From: Bacillota bacterium
Lineage (GTDB): Bacteria > Bacillota > Clostridia > Lachnospirales > Anaerotignaceae
Direction of reading: 5' to 3'
NCBI GenBank assembly: GCA_021768705.1
Contig: JAETUG010000009.1
Span: 1 to 64,000 of the forward strand
DNA length: 64,000 nucleotides
The notes beneath the pieces are model-generated. The model saw only the letters and a list, made by a program, of their open reading frames with translations, was not told the origin of the DNA and made no database searches. Shown piece after piece: positions 32,291 through 40,867 of this stretch (positions within the stretch are counted from its first letter, which is position 1; the number at the start of each line of letters is the position of its first letter). Both the position numbers and the translations under genes were made by a program.

Positions 32291-33121
32291 ATGGTAAAAG
32301 TATCAATATATGATACGGATTTTTCTATTGACAGAGGAGATTTGCCGTGGACACAAGAAAAAGAAGGTACACACTGGGAAAATTACAAGGATACATTGCG
32401 GTTTTTGGGTTCTATCGGGTTCTATGTTGGAGAGGATAAGGAAATTAAAAAGAATTATCCAATTTTGAATGATAGACATAGGGCGGGAGGATTTGGAGAT
32501 TTACGATTCAAAGCAGAATGTCATCCTAATGTTTTTTATATTAGATTCTATCAGGATGTGTACCATGAAAATCCGTGCGGTGGGTTTTATGATTTTGACA
32601 AATATAAAAAAATGCCATATCTGATTCAGAAGCGGTATGACTGGACATTGGAAAAGCTTCTGAAATATTTTGAAAAACGTGGATTTTCTGTAGAATTTCG
32701 CCAGAATACGTTCAAGGGAGAAGCATTTATCATCAACGATTATATCAGGAGCTGGCATCACCCACAGAAGAAGTGGTTTTCTCTTTCTGATGTGAATGGG
32801 GAGATCGCAGAACACGAATATAATGGCAGGGACAGAGACGGAAATCTCTTATACAACGGAGAGACGAAATATTTTAGAGATTGGAATGGGTATTTGTATC
32901 GCGGCAAAGTGTACCACAATATCAACAATATGTGGTGGGTTCTGATGCCGGATGGGATTGTAAGGAATAAAGCGTGTTTTGAATTGTTTGACCTTTATGC
33001 AGAGGATTTCTGGGGCAGACAGAAAACGTACAGACCGCCGCAGGAATACATAGAACGGAAGCGGCAGTTGACCCTTTGCAGCAAAAAGGAACTGGAGAAT
33101 GAGTTGAAACGGAGAAATTGA
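32291..33121 (+). CDS. Phage protein, unknown
   Basis: A 276-residue Trp/Tyr-rich protein with start ATG 32291 after TTGGAGGGATAAGG. No family recognised. AT-rich compared with its neighbours; it lies right after the PP-loop remnant, so it may have arrived with the event that deleted that gene. Confidence 0.6.
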   Translation: MVKVSIYDTDFSIDRGDLPWTQEKEGTHWENYKDTLRFLGSIGFYVGEDKEIKKNYPILNDRHRAGGFGDLRFKAECHPNVFYIRFYQDVYHENPCGGFYDFDKYKKMPYLIQKRYDWTLEKLLKYFEKRGFSVEFRQNTFKGEAFIINDYIRSWHHPQKKWFSLSDVNGEIAEHEYNGRDRDGNLLYNGETKYFRDWNGYLYRGKVYHNINNMWWVLMPDGIVRNKACFELFDLYAEDFWGRQKTYRPPQEYIERKRQLTLCSKKELENELKRRN

Positions 33122-33522
33122 TGATGAGGATGGAAAGCAAAGAAGCACTGGATATTATCAGAGAGCGCATAGATCTGGCTGAGAGGGAATATGCGGAACA
33201 GGTACCTGAATATATCGAAGCATTTAAACTGTCTGCGGAACTGCTGCAGGCCGATGCCAACGGTCAGCTGGTGGTGCTGCCATGTAAGGTAGGGGATACA
33301 GTTTACGAAGTGCAGGAATTAAGGAAACGTATTCAGCCATACACAATAATAGCCGTACATATTTCAAACTGTAGCATTTTGTTTGGCTGGGAAGTCAAAG
33401 ATGATGAGGGTATATATACCAATGTAAATGGATTTTGTGATTATGCTATTGGCAAAACCGTATTCCTCACCCATGAGGAAGCCGAAGCGGCTCTTGAAAA
33501 GATGGGAGGCGGAGAGGGATGA
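33121..33522 (+). CDS. Phage protein, unknown
   Basis: 133 residues. N-terminal helices (residues 3-45), then 'VLPCKVGDTVYEV', which looks like a small beta-barrel element seen in many Clostridial phage proteins, and a C-terminal 'KTVFLTHEEAEAALEKM'. The start shares the A of the preceding TGA. Confidence 0.65.
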   Translation: MMRMESKEALDIIRERIDLAEREYAEQVPEYIEAFKLSAELLQADANGQLVVLPCKVGDTVYEVQELRKRIQPYTIIAVHISNCSILFGWEVKDDEGIYTNVNGFCDYAIGKTVFLTHEEAEAALEKMGGGEG

Positions 33523-33905
33523 AAAAAAGGCAATCAGAGATTGTTTCAGAGTTTATAAAACTGGCTGGGAAAGCCATTTCTATTTACGATGCGGCATATA
33601 AAGCGGTCAATACAGAAGACAAGCTGACCTCTGACCTTTTACATAAGATGGAGTTAGAGGGGACAACTAGTAAGATTCGCAGCCAGATTGCTGTAGAGTT
33701 GCGAGAAAACCGAATGGACAGAAGATACTATAAGGACATTGCAGAAGAATTGGAGCCATTATATGAATTTATGAGCGACCCTGCAAACAGGCAGGCAATG
33801 AAAAAACTGGAGCAGGTGCTTGGAAAAATGCGTAAGGCAGAAGCCTATCATACGGATCGCACCTATTATCCCAGAGTAAACAGGATGGAACAGGAGGCTG
33901 ATTAA
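33519..33905 (+). CDS. Phage protein, unknown
   Basis: 128 residues, mostly helical and charged ('AELEPLYEFMSDPANRQAMKKLEQVLGKM'-like). Start overlaps the previous gene by 4 bp. No family recognised. Confidence 0.6.
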   Translation: MKKRQSEIVSEFIKLAGKAISIYDAAYKAVNTEDKLTSDLLHKMELEGTTSKIRSQIAVELRENRMDRRYYKDIAEELEPLYEFMSDPANRQAMKKLEQVLGKMRKAEAYHTDRTYYPRVNRMEQEAD

Positions 33906-34112
33906 ATGAAAAAAGTAGAGCATTTTATTTGCGAAGTATGCAATACAGAATACAAAAATGAGGAAATGGCGTTAAAATGCGAAAAATCACACAAGCATCC
34001 ACAGAGTGTTATGACTGCAAAATGCAGACCGGTTACAGCTTGTGATAATGGATACCCGGATGCAGTAACGGTTCTTTTTGATGACGGAAAATGCGTTAGA
34101 TACAAGAGATGA
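33906..34112 (+). CDS. Small zinc-finger-like phage protein
   Basis: 68 residues with C-x2-C ('ICEVCNTEY') and a later C-x4-H-like pair ('KCEKSHKH'), suggesting a zinc finger. Follows AGGAGGCTGATTAA. Confidence 0.6.
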   Translation: MKKVEHFICEVCNTEYKNEEMALKCEKSHKHPQSVMTAKCRPVTACDNGYPDAVTVLFDDGKCVRYKR

Positions 34113-34118
34113 TAAAAA

Positions 34119-34304
34119 ATGATCGAGAAAAACAAAGAAACCAATACATACCACGCTATCTGCGATTGCTGTTATGAAATGTCGGACGAATACGACAGTT
34201 TTCATGCTTGCTCACATGGCATCAAGGAGGATGGCTGGGAGAGCCACTATGACAAAAGCGAGGGAGAATGGGAACATTTTTGTCCAGAGTGTAGGGAGGA
34301 TTGA
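34119..34304 (+). CDS. Small Cys-rich phage protein
   Basis: 61 residues with CDCC near residue 15 and C-x2-C at the end ('FCPECRED'), consistent with zinc binding. Function unknown. Confidence 0.6.
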   Translation: MIEKNKETNTYHAICDCCYEMSDEYDSFHACSHGIKEDGWESHYDKSEGEWEHFCPECRED

Positions 34305-34307
34305 GAA

Positions 34308-34520
34308 ATGAGCAAATTAAAACCGTGTCCGTTTTGTGGAAGAACACCTATTATCGAACGTTGGAGCAGCGGAGGATTGATGTATATGGTTAAATGCGGA
34401 AATCCTGATTGCCAGGTTCCAGCAGAAGGATATCCCTGTGGACATGACCTTAATAAGGTTTTTGAAGAATGGAGCAGGAGGGCTGACGATGAGCAGAAAA
34501 GAAATGAATATCAAATATAA
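34308..34520 (+). CDS. Lar-like restriction alleviation protein
   Basis: 70 residues: 'LKPCPFCGRTPIIE' and a second pair 'VKCGNPDCQV', with 'FEEWSRRA' at the end. This is the Lar/RalR-type zinc ribbon pattern of phage proteins; Rac prophage Lar changes type I restriction. Activity here is an inference. Confidence 0.7.
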   Translation: MSKLKPCPFCGRTPIIERWSSGGLMYMVKCGNPDCQVPAEGYPCGHDLNKVFEEWSRRADDEQKRNEYQI

Positions 34521-34695
34521 AATACGCATGACTGTGGATATTGAGGGAGAAGTGACTACAGATTTGCCCCTGAGAGAAAGCATAGGCATTGAACCGTATA
34601 TTGATTGGGCGGTAAACGATATAGAAAAAGCATTGGACGGTGAATGTGAAATCGTAGGTGTTCAGAAAGTAGAATTGGAGTTGGTCGAAGGATGA
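34489..34695 (+). CDS. Small phage protein, unknown
   Basis: 68 residues, start ATG 34489 after AGGAGGG inside the end of the previous gene. 'IKYKIRMTVDIEGEVTTDLPL' looks like a beta-strand domain. No family recognised. Confidence 0.6.
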   Translation: MSRKEMNIKYKIRMTVDIEGEVTTDLPLRESIGIEPYIDWAVNDIEKALDGECEIVGVQKVELELVEG

Positions 34696-35012
34696 GAAAA
34701 TTTGAATTTGATTGTTTTTATGGTGGATACGATAGTTTTGCTGTAAGCAAAAAAAAGTACACAAAAGAACAGGCAATAGAAATAGCGAAGCGGGAGCTGA
34801 TATATGGCAGCATTGTTCAGCCATTTTTCTTGGCAGTTGGAGAAGGGTTCGTTCGGCATAGGGCGGGAAGAGATGAAGATGGAGAGCGTTGCGTTGGATG
34901 GTGGCTGGAATATGAACAGCACAAAAGAAGCTGCCCGTGCTGGGTATTCCATACAACAAATAGTGATGATGAATTTTTCTCGGAAAAATATGAATTTATA
35001 CGGATTGAATAA
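34692..35012 (+). CDS. Phage protein, unknown
   Basis: 106 residues: 'FYGGYDSFAVSKKKYTKEQAIEIAKRE' then 'GWWLEYE'. Overlaps the previous stop. The pattern is common in Clostridial prophage early regions; function unknown. Confidence 0.6.
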   Translation: MRKFEFDCFYGGYDSFAVSKKKYTKEQAIEIAKRELIYGSIVQPFFLAVGEGFVRHRAGRDEDGERCVGWWLEYEQHKRSCPCWVFHTTNSDDEFFSEKYEFIRIE

Positions 35013-35029
35013 GAGGAAGGTGCCGATAG

Positions 35030-35611
35030 ATGGAGCAATACAATCCCAGAAAAAATAAAGAAGGCTATGCTGACCCTACAGCCTACGAAGCGGAAAAGAA
35101 GCTGCAGGGGAAGCGGTCAAAAATGGTAGGCGCGCTCTTTGAACAGATGATCGATGCTTCCTGTAGATATTATCGGGAAGCGGGCCTTGCCATGATCGAG
35201 AAAACGCCGGAGCCAATGAAGCCCCTTTCCGGAATGGACAAGCGAGGCCAATTCAAAGCCTGCTTTACCAAGGCTGCCCAACCGGACTATAAGGGCAGTC
35301 TGATGGGCGGGCGCACAGTGATCTTTGAAGCAAAGCATACGGACAAAGAAATCATTACATATAACCGCTTGACTGAAGCGCAGATGGATGCCATGGAAGC
35401 GTACCATGAGATGGGAGCGGAATGTTTTATCCTGGTATCCTTCAGCTTCTGTGATTTCTACCGAATCCCGTGGATCGAGTGGAACGATATGTCCATGCTC
35501 TACGGCAGAAAGCATTTGAAGCGGCAGGAACTGGAACGATTTAAGATTCGGGAACAGGGGAATATCCTGTATTTCTTGGATGGGCTGGAAGAAAGTGCGC
35601 ACCATGGCTAA
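35030..35611 (+). CDS. RecU-like Holliday junction resolvase
   Basis: 193 residues. Core 'QPDYKGSLMGGRTVIFEAKHTD' gives the D ... E-x-K nuclease signature (about residues 84-106), followed by 'QMDAMEAYHEMGAECFILVSF', as in RecU. It cuts four-way junctions during phage recombination or before packaging. It is the penultimate early gene, a usual place. Confidence 0.8.
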   Translation: MEQYNPRKNKEGYADPTAYEAEKKLQGKRSKMVGALFEQMIDASCRYYREAGLAMIEKTPEPMKPLSGMDKRGQFKACFTKAAQPDYKGSLMGGRTVIFEAKHTDKEIITYNRLTEAQMDAMEAYHEMGAECFILVSFSFCDFYRIPWIEWNDMSMLYGRKHLKRQELERFKIREQGNILYFLDGLEESAHHG

Positions 35612-36107
35612 AGCGGACAGGTGCAGAGGGCGGGGTGATTGGTTGAAGAAAGATAACATACGGGACTATGCGACAGAAGCCTTTCGCTTTTATGCTGCCT
35701 GTGGCAGATTGACCGCAGAGCAGCTGAAGCAGAAGGTGTATGATGAGATTTATACGGCATCGAAAAAGGAGTTTTACCGCAGCGGGAACGGGCAGCATTC
35801 GGATGCAACAGCCCGTGCCGTGATGAAAGCGGAGGATGCTGTCAGAGAAATGCAGGCGGAATTTGAAGATATCCTTGCGGTGGAGAAGACAATGCTGCAG
35901 TTAAATACACATCAGCGAAAGGCTGTGGAGATCGTCTATTTCACAGAGCCGGAAAAAGATCTGGAAAAAGGAGATATCTCCGATCGGGTACATAAGGCAG
36001 AATTGGAGATACCGGCAAGTGAACAAAGCATTTATAACTGGTTAAAAAAAGCTAGAAGAACCTTTGCAGAAGAAAGAGGTCTAAGAATTTCAAAAAAAAT
36101 CAGATAA
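35604..36107 (+). CDS. Sigma-like late regulator (ArpU/RinA-type candidate)
   Basis: About 167 residues (or 154 if the TTG at 35643, after GGGGTGATT, is used). The C-terminal end 'SEQSIYNWLKKARRTFAEERGLRI' resembles a sigma region 4 helix-turn-helix. Its position, last before the packaging genes, fits the late-gene activators of Gram-positive phages. I do not recognise a precise family. Confidence 0.55.
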   Translation: MAKADRCRGRGDWLKKDNIRDYATEAFRFYAACGRLTAEQLKQKVYDEIYTASKKEFYRSGNGQHSDATARAVMKAEDAVREMQAEFEDILAVEKTMLQLNTHQRKAVEIVYFTEPEKDLEKGDISDRVHKAELEIPASEQSIYNWLKKARRTFAEERGLRISKKIR

Positions 36108-36227
36108 AGTTTGTAGTAGTGGGTTCAAAAAAAGTGATATTATGGTATCATCGAACAACGAGGAACAGGAATGTTGAAGCGGGTTCGATCAAGACAAAAC
36201 CTACCGACTACTGGAATATGGGAAGAG

Positions 36228-36256
36228 AAAGGCGCAGCTGAAAGGCGGCGTCTTTT
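36228..36256 (+). terminator. Terminator of the early operon
   Basis: AAAGGCGC-a-GC pairs with GC-g-GCGTCTTT (8 bp with one G-U plus 2 bp) and runs into TTTTT. The gap 36108-36227 before it holds no ORF I can support. Confidence 0.7.
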
Positions 36257-36265
36257 TCGTTATCC

Positions 36266-36292
36266 AAAAGAAAAAGACCGCATTAGCGGCCT
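36266..36292 (-). terminator. Terminator of the minus-strand micropeptide/RHH module
   Basis: On the minus strand GGCCGC-TAAT-GCGGTC is followed by TTTTTCTTTT. The TAA stop of the RHH gene is in the loop. Confidence 0.75.
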
Positions 36293-36474
36293 TCTTCGGT
36301 ATTGAATGGTGCAAATGTGTCAATAGATTTTTGTAAAAACTGTGAGCGGCTTAAATTATTTTCTTTGCAGTATGCATCAATGCGAGCAAAGAGTTCCGGC
36401 TTTATGCGGACATTAAAATTTTCGTAAGCCTTTTTGTTGTATTTGTTTTTAGATGCTGTAGATGTTGCACCCAT
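36283..36474 (-). CDS. Ribbon-helix-helix protein
   Basis: 63 residues: 'NFNVRIKPELFARIDAYCKENNLSRSQFLQKSIDTF' is a ribbon-helix-helix (Arc/MetJ/CopG) DNA-binding domain; a basic N-terminal arm precedes. Start ATG after AGAGGTGATGTTCT, only 6 nt after the stop of a hydrophobic micropeptide gene. It probably represses its own promoter at the palindrome 36747-36764. RHH proteins are often antitoxins. Confidence 0.8.
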   Translation of the reverse strand: MGATSTASKNKYNKKAYENFNVRIKPELFARIDAYCKENNLSRSQFLQKSIDTFAPFNTEEGR

Positions 36475-36480
36475 AGAACA

Positions 36481-36564
36481 TCACCTCTTTTTAATAACAT
36501 TGACAAATGCAGTAATAGCAATAATCATTGCGATAATACTGATAATCGTAGAAATGATTTGCAT
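36481..36564 (-). CDS. 27-residue hydrophobic micropeptide
   Basis: One Ile-rich membrane-spanning stretch and a basic tail KKR. Shape like type I toxins or small phage membrane peptides. The ribosome site is weak (AAAGAATT), so translation may be limited. It ends inside the ribosome site of the RHH gene, suggesting coupling. Confidence 0.5.
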   Translation of the reverse strand: MQIISTIISIIAMIIAITAFVNVIKKR

Positions 36565-36620
36565 AATTCTTTGACATGGAGTATGATAAGAGGAAGGGAA
36601 GGGGCTTTCGCCCCAGAACC

Positions 36621-36722
36621 CTACTTTTTGGTAGCCAGTCTAAGCAGGATAACCGCTGTCGCAAGGTTGATTATCGCTGTTATAAGATTGGCTATTGTAT
36701 TTATCGTCTCCGTGTCTTTCAC
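36621..36722 (-). CDS. 33-residue hydrophobic micropeptide
   Basis: A short acidic start, one membrane span ('TIANLITAIINLATAVILL') and tail RLATKK. The GTG at 36722 is inside AAAGGAGGTG; the codon with ideal spacing is ACG 36713. It resembles the second micropeptide in layout. First gene after a consensus promoter; a GGGGCgaaaGCCCC hairpin follows. Confidence 0.5.
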   Translation of the reverse strand: MKDTETINTIANLITAIINLATAVILLRLATKK

Positions 36723-36739
36723 CTCCTTTCTATGATTAA

Positions 36740-36768
36740 ATTATAGCATACTGCACGCAGTATGTCAA
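36740..36768 (-). promoter_or_regulatory. Consensus promoter with palindromic operator
   Basis: Minus strand TTGACA (36763-36768), 17 bp, TATAAT (36740-36745): both boxes are perfect. CATACTGC-n2-GCAGTATG (36747-36764) fills the spacer and is a likely RHH operator. Confidence 0.85.
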
Positions 36769-36787
36769 GCGAAAACAGAAAATAAAT

Positions 36788-36830
36788 TGCGAAAATTCCT
36801 GATAGATTCAACGTTTGTCAGGATTTTTTA
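36788..36830 (+). terminator. Weak hairpin before the HNH gene
   Basis: AAAATTCCTGA pairs with TCAGGATTTT (one bulge) and is followed by TT and T-rich sequence. It could stop plus-strand readthrough before the packaging genes. Confidence 0.4.
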
Positions 36831-36855
36831 TTTGTGGAGAAAGGAGCTGGCTGAG

Positions 36856-37203
36856 TTGACGGAAGGACAGCTTTTAAAACTTCGAGAGAAAATAGAAACA
36901 GACAATGTTGATTCCTTCTACCACTGGAAAGACTGGGAACGATTACGGCAAGAGGTTCTTCGCATGGATCATTATGAATGCCAGATCTGTAAGGCAAAAG
37001 GGAAGTATCGGCGAGCAGATATCGTTCATCATGTTAAGCATCTGAAGGATAGACCAGACCTTGCACTTTCTATCTGGGATGGAGAGGGAAGGCAGCTTGT
37101 GAGCGTTTGCAAGAGGTGCCACGAGGATCTGCATCCGGAGCGGACGGTACAGTACAGATATGAGAAGAAAGAAAAACCATTGACAGAGGAAAGGTGGGAT
37201 TGA
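36856..37203 (+). CDS. HNH endonuclease (packaging-associated)
   Basis: 115 residues with TTG start 9 nt after AAGGAG. HNH core: 'CQICKAKGKYRRADIVHHVKHLKDRP' ... 'CKRCHEDLHP', with two C-x2-C zinc pairs. HNH proteins beside terminase genes of HK97-type phages help terminase cut concatemers. The position just before TerS supports this. Confidence 0.85.
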   Translation: MTEGQLLKLREKIETDNVDSFYHWKDWERLRQEVLRMDHYECQICKAKGKYRRADIVHHVKHLKDRPDLALSIWDGEGRQLVSVCKRCHEDLHPERTVQYRYEKKEKPLTEERWD

Positions 37204-37204
37204 C

Positions 37205-37549
37205 ATGGGAACGTGCGAATACAGGTATGTTTGTCCAATTACTGAATGTGATGAAGAAAAGAGCGTTCAGTGTGTTGGGCGGCTGGTCGATCTGATCGGA
37301 GAAATGAGATCCAGAAAAAAACAGGATGACAGAGTAGAGGTAGAACATATAGAAACAGACACAGAAAAAAATGAGAGCAGAATCTTTTATCAATGCGATC
37401 ACAGAGCATGCGACAGTTGCGCAGGTTATGCGGAAGGAAGCTGTGACCATACATCGGACATTCGTCATGCCAAGAATTTTGAAATGATTGGAAAAGATTT
37501 CTATGAAATCATGATACCCCCCATCGAAAAAAATGGGTTTTTGGGGTAA
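37205..37549 (+). CDS. Phage protein with Cys clusters
   Basis: 114 residues with several Cys pairs ('CEYRYVCPITEC' near the start; 'CDHRACDSCAGYAEGSC' near 75-90), probably metal-binding. Located between HNH and TerS. Function unknown. Confidence 0.6.
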   Translation: MGTCEYRYVCPITECDEEKSVQCVGRLVDLIGEMRSRKKQDDRVEVEHIETDTEKNESRIFYQCDHRACDSCAGYAEGSCDHTSDIRHAKNFEMIGKDFYEIMIPPIEKNGFLG

Positions 37550-37641
37550 ATCCTCGGTCGTGTTGTTCTTGGGACAATCCAGAAAAATTACGATTTCGCG
37601 CATGAGGGTGTGGTATATAGCCAAAAAAGGGGTGACGAAAT

Positions 37642-37992
37642 ATGGCAGGAAAAAAGGATTATAAAAAAACCAAACAATATAAAGCACTAAAAAAAGAACT
37701 TATTGATGATCTGGAAAGTCGGGGCCTGGTTTCGGAGCCTTACAGGGATAAAGTGGACGAATATATGCGTCTTTGGTGCTGGTTGCAGATGCTAAATGAC
37801 GATATTTCCGAGCGTGGTGTGTTCATAGAATACCAGAACGGTGAAAATCAGAAAGGGACTACAGATAATAAGTCTCTGACCATTGCAACCAGAGTTTCCG
37901 GTCAGATGCTCTCTATCTGGGCGGCATTGGGATTTAAAGACCAAGCCGTCAAAGCAAAGGTGATGACGGGTGGTGAGGACGATGAGCTGTAA
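37642..37992 (+). CDS. terS: Terminase small subunit (P27 family)
   Basis: 116 residues; helical, 'ELIDDLESRGLVSEPYRDKVDEYMRL' and 'SGQMLSIWAALGF', as in P27-type small terminases. It binds the packaging start site on phage DNA and passes it to TerL. Overlaps TerL by 11 bp. Confidence 0.82.
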   Translation: MAGKKDYKKTKQYKALKKELIDDLESRGLVSEPYRDKVDEYMRLWCWLQMLNDDISERGVFIEYQNGENQKGTTDNKSLTIATRVSGQMLSIWAALGFKDQAVKAKVMTGGEDDEL

Positions 37993-39652
37993 TATAGATC
38001 CTCATATCCTGAACTATATTGAACAGGTGGAAAACGGAACCGCCTGTGAAGAACAAAAGGCCCTTGCTACCTATGTGCGGAAATGTTTCGCAACAGAGGA
38101 AATCTACACAGATACCAAACAGCTGGAAAAATATCTGGGGCTTGTACGGTATTTCAATTTTGAAAAACTGTTTCCATGGGAAGAATTTTTGATCGCATTA
38201 TGGGATTGTACCTACTGGAAGGAAACAGGAAGACCGAGATGGAAGATCGTTTTCTGCATGATCGGTCGAGGCGCGGGCAAGGATGGCTTCATCGCTTTTG
38301 ATGGCGCTTGCAGTATCAGCCCTTATAATCCGGTAAAATATTATAACGTGGATGTTTGTGCGAACAATGAAGAACAGGCAACACGCCCACAGCTGGATCT
38401 GGTAGATGTTTTGGAAAATCCCAAGTGGGAGACAAAATTGAAAAAACACTATTATCATACAAAACAGATCATCCAAGGCAGGAAGAATAAAGGCATTATG
38501 AAAGGCCATACGAATAACCCGAAAGGGCGAGATGGTCTGCGAAGCGGCAAGGTCATTTTCAATGAAGTGCACCAGTATGAAAATTATGACAATATCAAGG
38601 TTTTCACGACGGGGCAGGGGAAAGTCGCTCAGCCTCGGCGGGGGTATTTTACATCAAATGGCGATATTTCCGACGGCCCTCTGGATGATTATTTGGCACG
38701 GGGCAGACGGATTTTGTTTGAGGGAGAAGCGGACAATGGCTTTCTTCCATTCATCTGCTGCTTGAATCAAAAAGAACAGGTACATGATCCCAAAAACTGG
38801 CAGATGGCAAACCCGTCTCTGCCGTATCTTCCGGAGTTATATGCGGAAGTGGATGATGAATACAAGGAATGGATGGAGCATCCGGAGCAGAACGGCGATT
38901 TTATGACGAAAAGAATGGGTATACGTTCCGGCGCAAAGGAAATCGCAGTCACAGAGTATGAGAATGTGAAGGCTACCCAAAAACCTCTGCCGGATATGTC
39001 AGGATGGTCCTGTGTAGTAGGAATCGACTATGCGGAGTTGTCCGACTGGGCGGCGGTGGATCTCCATTTTCGCAAAGGTACAGAAAGATTCGATATCAAT
39101 CATGCCTGGATCTGCGCGCAGTCAAAAACACTGCATCGGGTGAAGGCACCTTGGAAGGACTGGGCGGCGAAGGGTGATATTACCGTGGTGGATGATGTGG
39201 GCATCCATCCTGACATTCTGGCAAATTACATCTGGGATAGCATGAAGCGATACAATGTGAAAATGATCGCACTGGATAACCATCGGTATGCGCTGGTAGC
39301 GGAAAGCCTGCGGAAGATTGGATTCAGTGATGATCAGAAGAATATAAAGCTGGTTCGTCCCTCTGATATCATGCAGATCGAGCCGGTCATTCAGGAATGT
39401 TTTAACCGAAAGTATTTGACTTGGGGTGATGTGCCGCACCTGCGATGGGCGGTGAACAACACGAAACGAGTGAAATCCGGCGTAAAAGCAAAAACAGGTG
39501 TAGATACAGGCAATTTTGTCTATGCAAAAATCGAAGCAAAGAGCCGCAAAACAGACCCGTTTATGGCGTTTGTAGCGGCAATGACAATCGAACATGTTCT
39601 TGGTGATGGTGCACCTGTGGAGATTCCCACAACAGGTGCTTTTGTATTTTAA
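37982..39652 (+). CDS. terL: Terminase large subunit
   Basis: A 556-residue motor-nuclease. ATPase: Walker A-like GRGAGKD at residues 95-101; 'VIFNEVHQYEN' is the Walker B region. Nuclease: 'VVGIDYAELSDWAAV' supplies the first acidic residues. It pumps DNA into the prohead and cuts it. HK97-like sequence suggests cos packaging. Start ATG 37982. Confidence 0.93.
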   Translation: MSCNIDPHILNYIEQVENGTACEEQKALATYVRKCFATEEIYTDTKQLEKYLGLVRYFNFEKLFPWEEFLIALWDCTYWKETGRPRWKIVFCMIGRGAGKDGFIAFDGACSISPYNPVKYYNVDVCANNEEQATRPQLDLVDVLENPKWETKLKKHYYHTKQIIQGRKNKGIMKGHTNNPKGRDGLRSGKVIFNEVHQYENYDNIKVFTTGQGKVAQPRRGYFTSNGDISDGPLDDYLARGRRILFEGEADNGFLPFICCLNQKEQVHDPKNWQMANPSLPYLPELYAEVDDEYKEWMEHPEQNGDFMTKRMGIRSGAKEIAVTEYENVKATQKPLPDMSGWSCVVGIDYAELSDWAAVDLHFRKGTERFDINHAWICAQSKTLHRVKAPWKDWAAKGDITVVDDVGIHPDILANYIWDSMKRYNVKMIALDNHRYALVAESLRKIGFSDDQKNIKLVRPSDIMQIEPVIQECFNRKYLTWGDVPHLRWAVNNTKRVKSGVKAKTGVDTGNFVYAKIEAKSRKTDPFMAFVAAMTIEHVLGDGAPVEIPTTGAFVF

Positions 39653-39665
39653 GGGGGTGAGAAAA

Positions 39666-40865
39666 ATGGGGATCAATTTCAAACGATGGCTGCTGTCTAA
39701 AATTGGCATCAGTGGTTCCATGGAGGTTTCCAGTCTGGAACTGCAGCAGGCATTGGAGGAATATCGTATTCGGGAATTGGCATTTCATACCTGTGTCTGT
39801 ATGATTGCCAATGCTGTGGGAAAATGCACCTTCAAGACCTATAAAAACCATAAAGAAAGCAGGGATGCAGAGCATTATCTCTGGAACATCGAACCGAACC
39901 CAAATCAGAACAGTACCGTATTTCTGCATAAACTGATTTATCAACTATACAAAGAAAATGAAGTACTGGTCATCGGCAGCAAAGGAAAAGGCGGAAAGGA
40001 ATCTTTGGCGGTAGCGGACAGTTTCACAAAGCCTTTAGAATATCCGTGGAAGGAACAGGAGTATCAGGATGTTGTTGTGGGGGAAGTCAGCTACAGAAAG
40101 ATATTTTTGGAAAGCGAGGTACTGCACCTTCGGTTGAATCATCAGGATATCAAGCCCGTTTTAGATGGGTTGTATCAGTCCTATGTGAAGCTGGTACAGG
40201 CTGCCATGAAGAATTATGAATGGGGCAGCGGGAAGCACTACAAGGTGCATGTGGGGCAGATTGCCCAGGCGGGGAAAGTAGGCGAGGATGGGAAGGACTG
40301 GAATACCAGATTCAGTGAAATGCTGAGCGATCAGGTCAAGCCCTTTCTCACATCGGAAAATGGTGTTCTGCCGGAATTTGAAGGCTACAAATATGAGGAT
40401 ATCGGCGGCAGCCCGGATGTACAGCGGTCTACCAGGGATATTCGGGCATTGGTGGACGATATCTTTGAATTTACGGCAAGGGGCTTTCTGATCCCACCCG
40501 TGCTGATCTTTGGCGGCGTAGCGGATACAAAAGACGCTATGACACGATGGCTGACAACCTGCATTGACCCATTGTGCGACCAGCTGTCGGAGGAGATCAA
40601 CCGCAAGAGATACGGCTTTCAGGAATGGAAAAGCGGAAACTATTTGCAGATCGATACATCTGCAATCCTGCACTTTGATTTGTTTGGTAATGCGGCAAAT
40701 ATCGAAAAGCTCATCGGCTCTGCGGCGTTCAGTATCAATGATGTGCTGCAGGCGGCAGGGATGCCGAGGATCAATGAGCCTTGGGCGGATCAGCATTTTG
40801 TCACAAAGAATTTTGAAACGATGGACGGTGCTATGCGTGCCATCGATGGGAAAGGAGGTGAATGA
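39666..40865 (+). CDS. Portal protein (HK97 family)
   Basis: 399 residues: 'HYLWNIEPNPNQNSTVFLHKLIYQLYKENE', 'EVLHLRLN', 'EFTARGFLIPPVLI'. Forms the dodecameric portal for DNA entry at one capsid vertex. Start ATG 39666 after AAGGGGGTGAG. Confidence 0.92.
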   Translation: MGINFKRWLLSKIGISGSMEVSSLELQQALEEYRIRELAFHTCVCMIANAVGKCTFKTYKNHKESRDAEHYLWNIEPNPNQNSTVFLHKLIYQLYKENEVLVIGSKGKGGKESLAVADSFTKPLEYPWKEQEYQDVVVGEVSYRKIFLESEVLHLRLNHQDIKPVLDGLYQSYVKLVQAAMKNYEWGSGKHYKVHVGQIAQAGKVGEDGKDWNTRFSEMLSDQVKPFLTSENGVLPEFEGYKYEDIGGSPDVQRSTRDIRALVDDIFEFTARGFLIPPVLIFGGVADTKDAMTRWLTTCIDPLCDQLSEEINRKRYGFQEWKSGNYLQIDTSAILHFDLFGNAANIEKLIGSAAFSINDVLQAAGMPRINEPWADQHFVTKNFETMDGAMRAIDGKGGE

Positions 40866-40867
40866 GG

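Noticed and set aside
36170-36200. T-loop-like GGTTCGATC suggesting a tRNA
   Set aside because: No acceptor, D-arm or anticodon arm can be folded around it.
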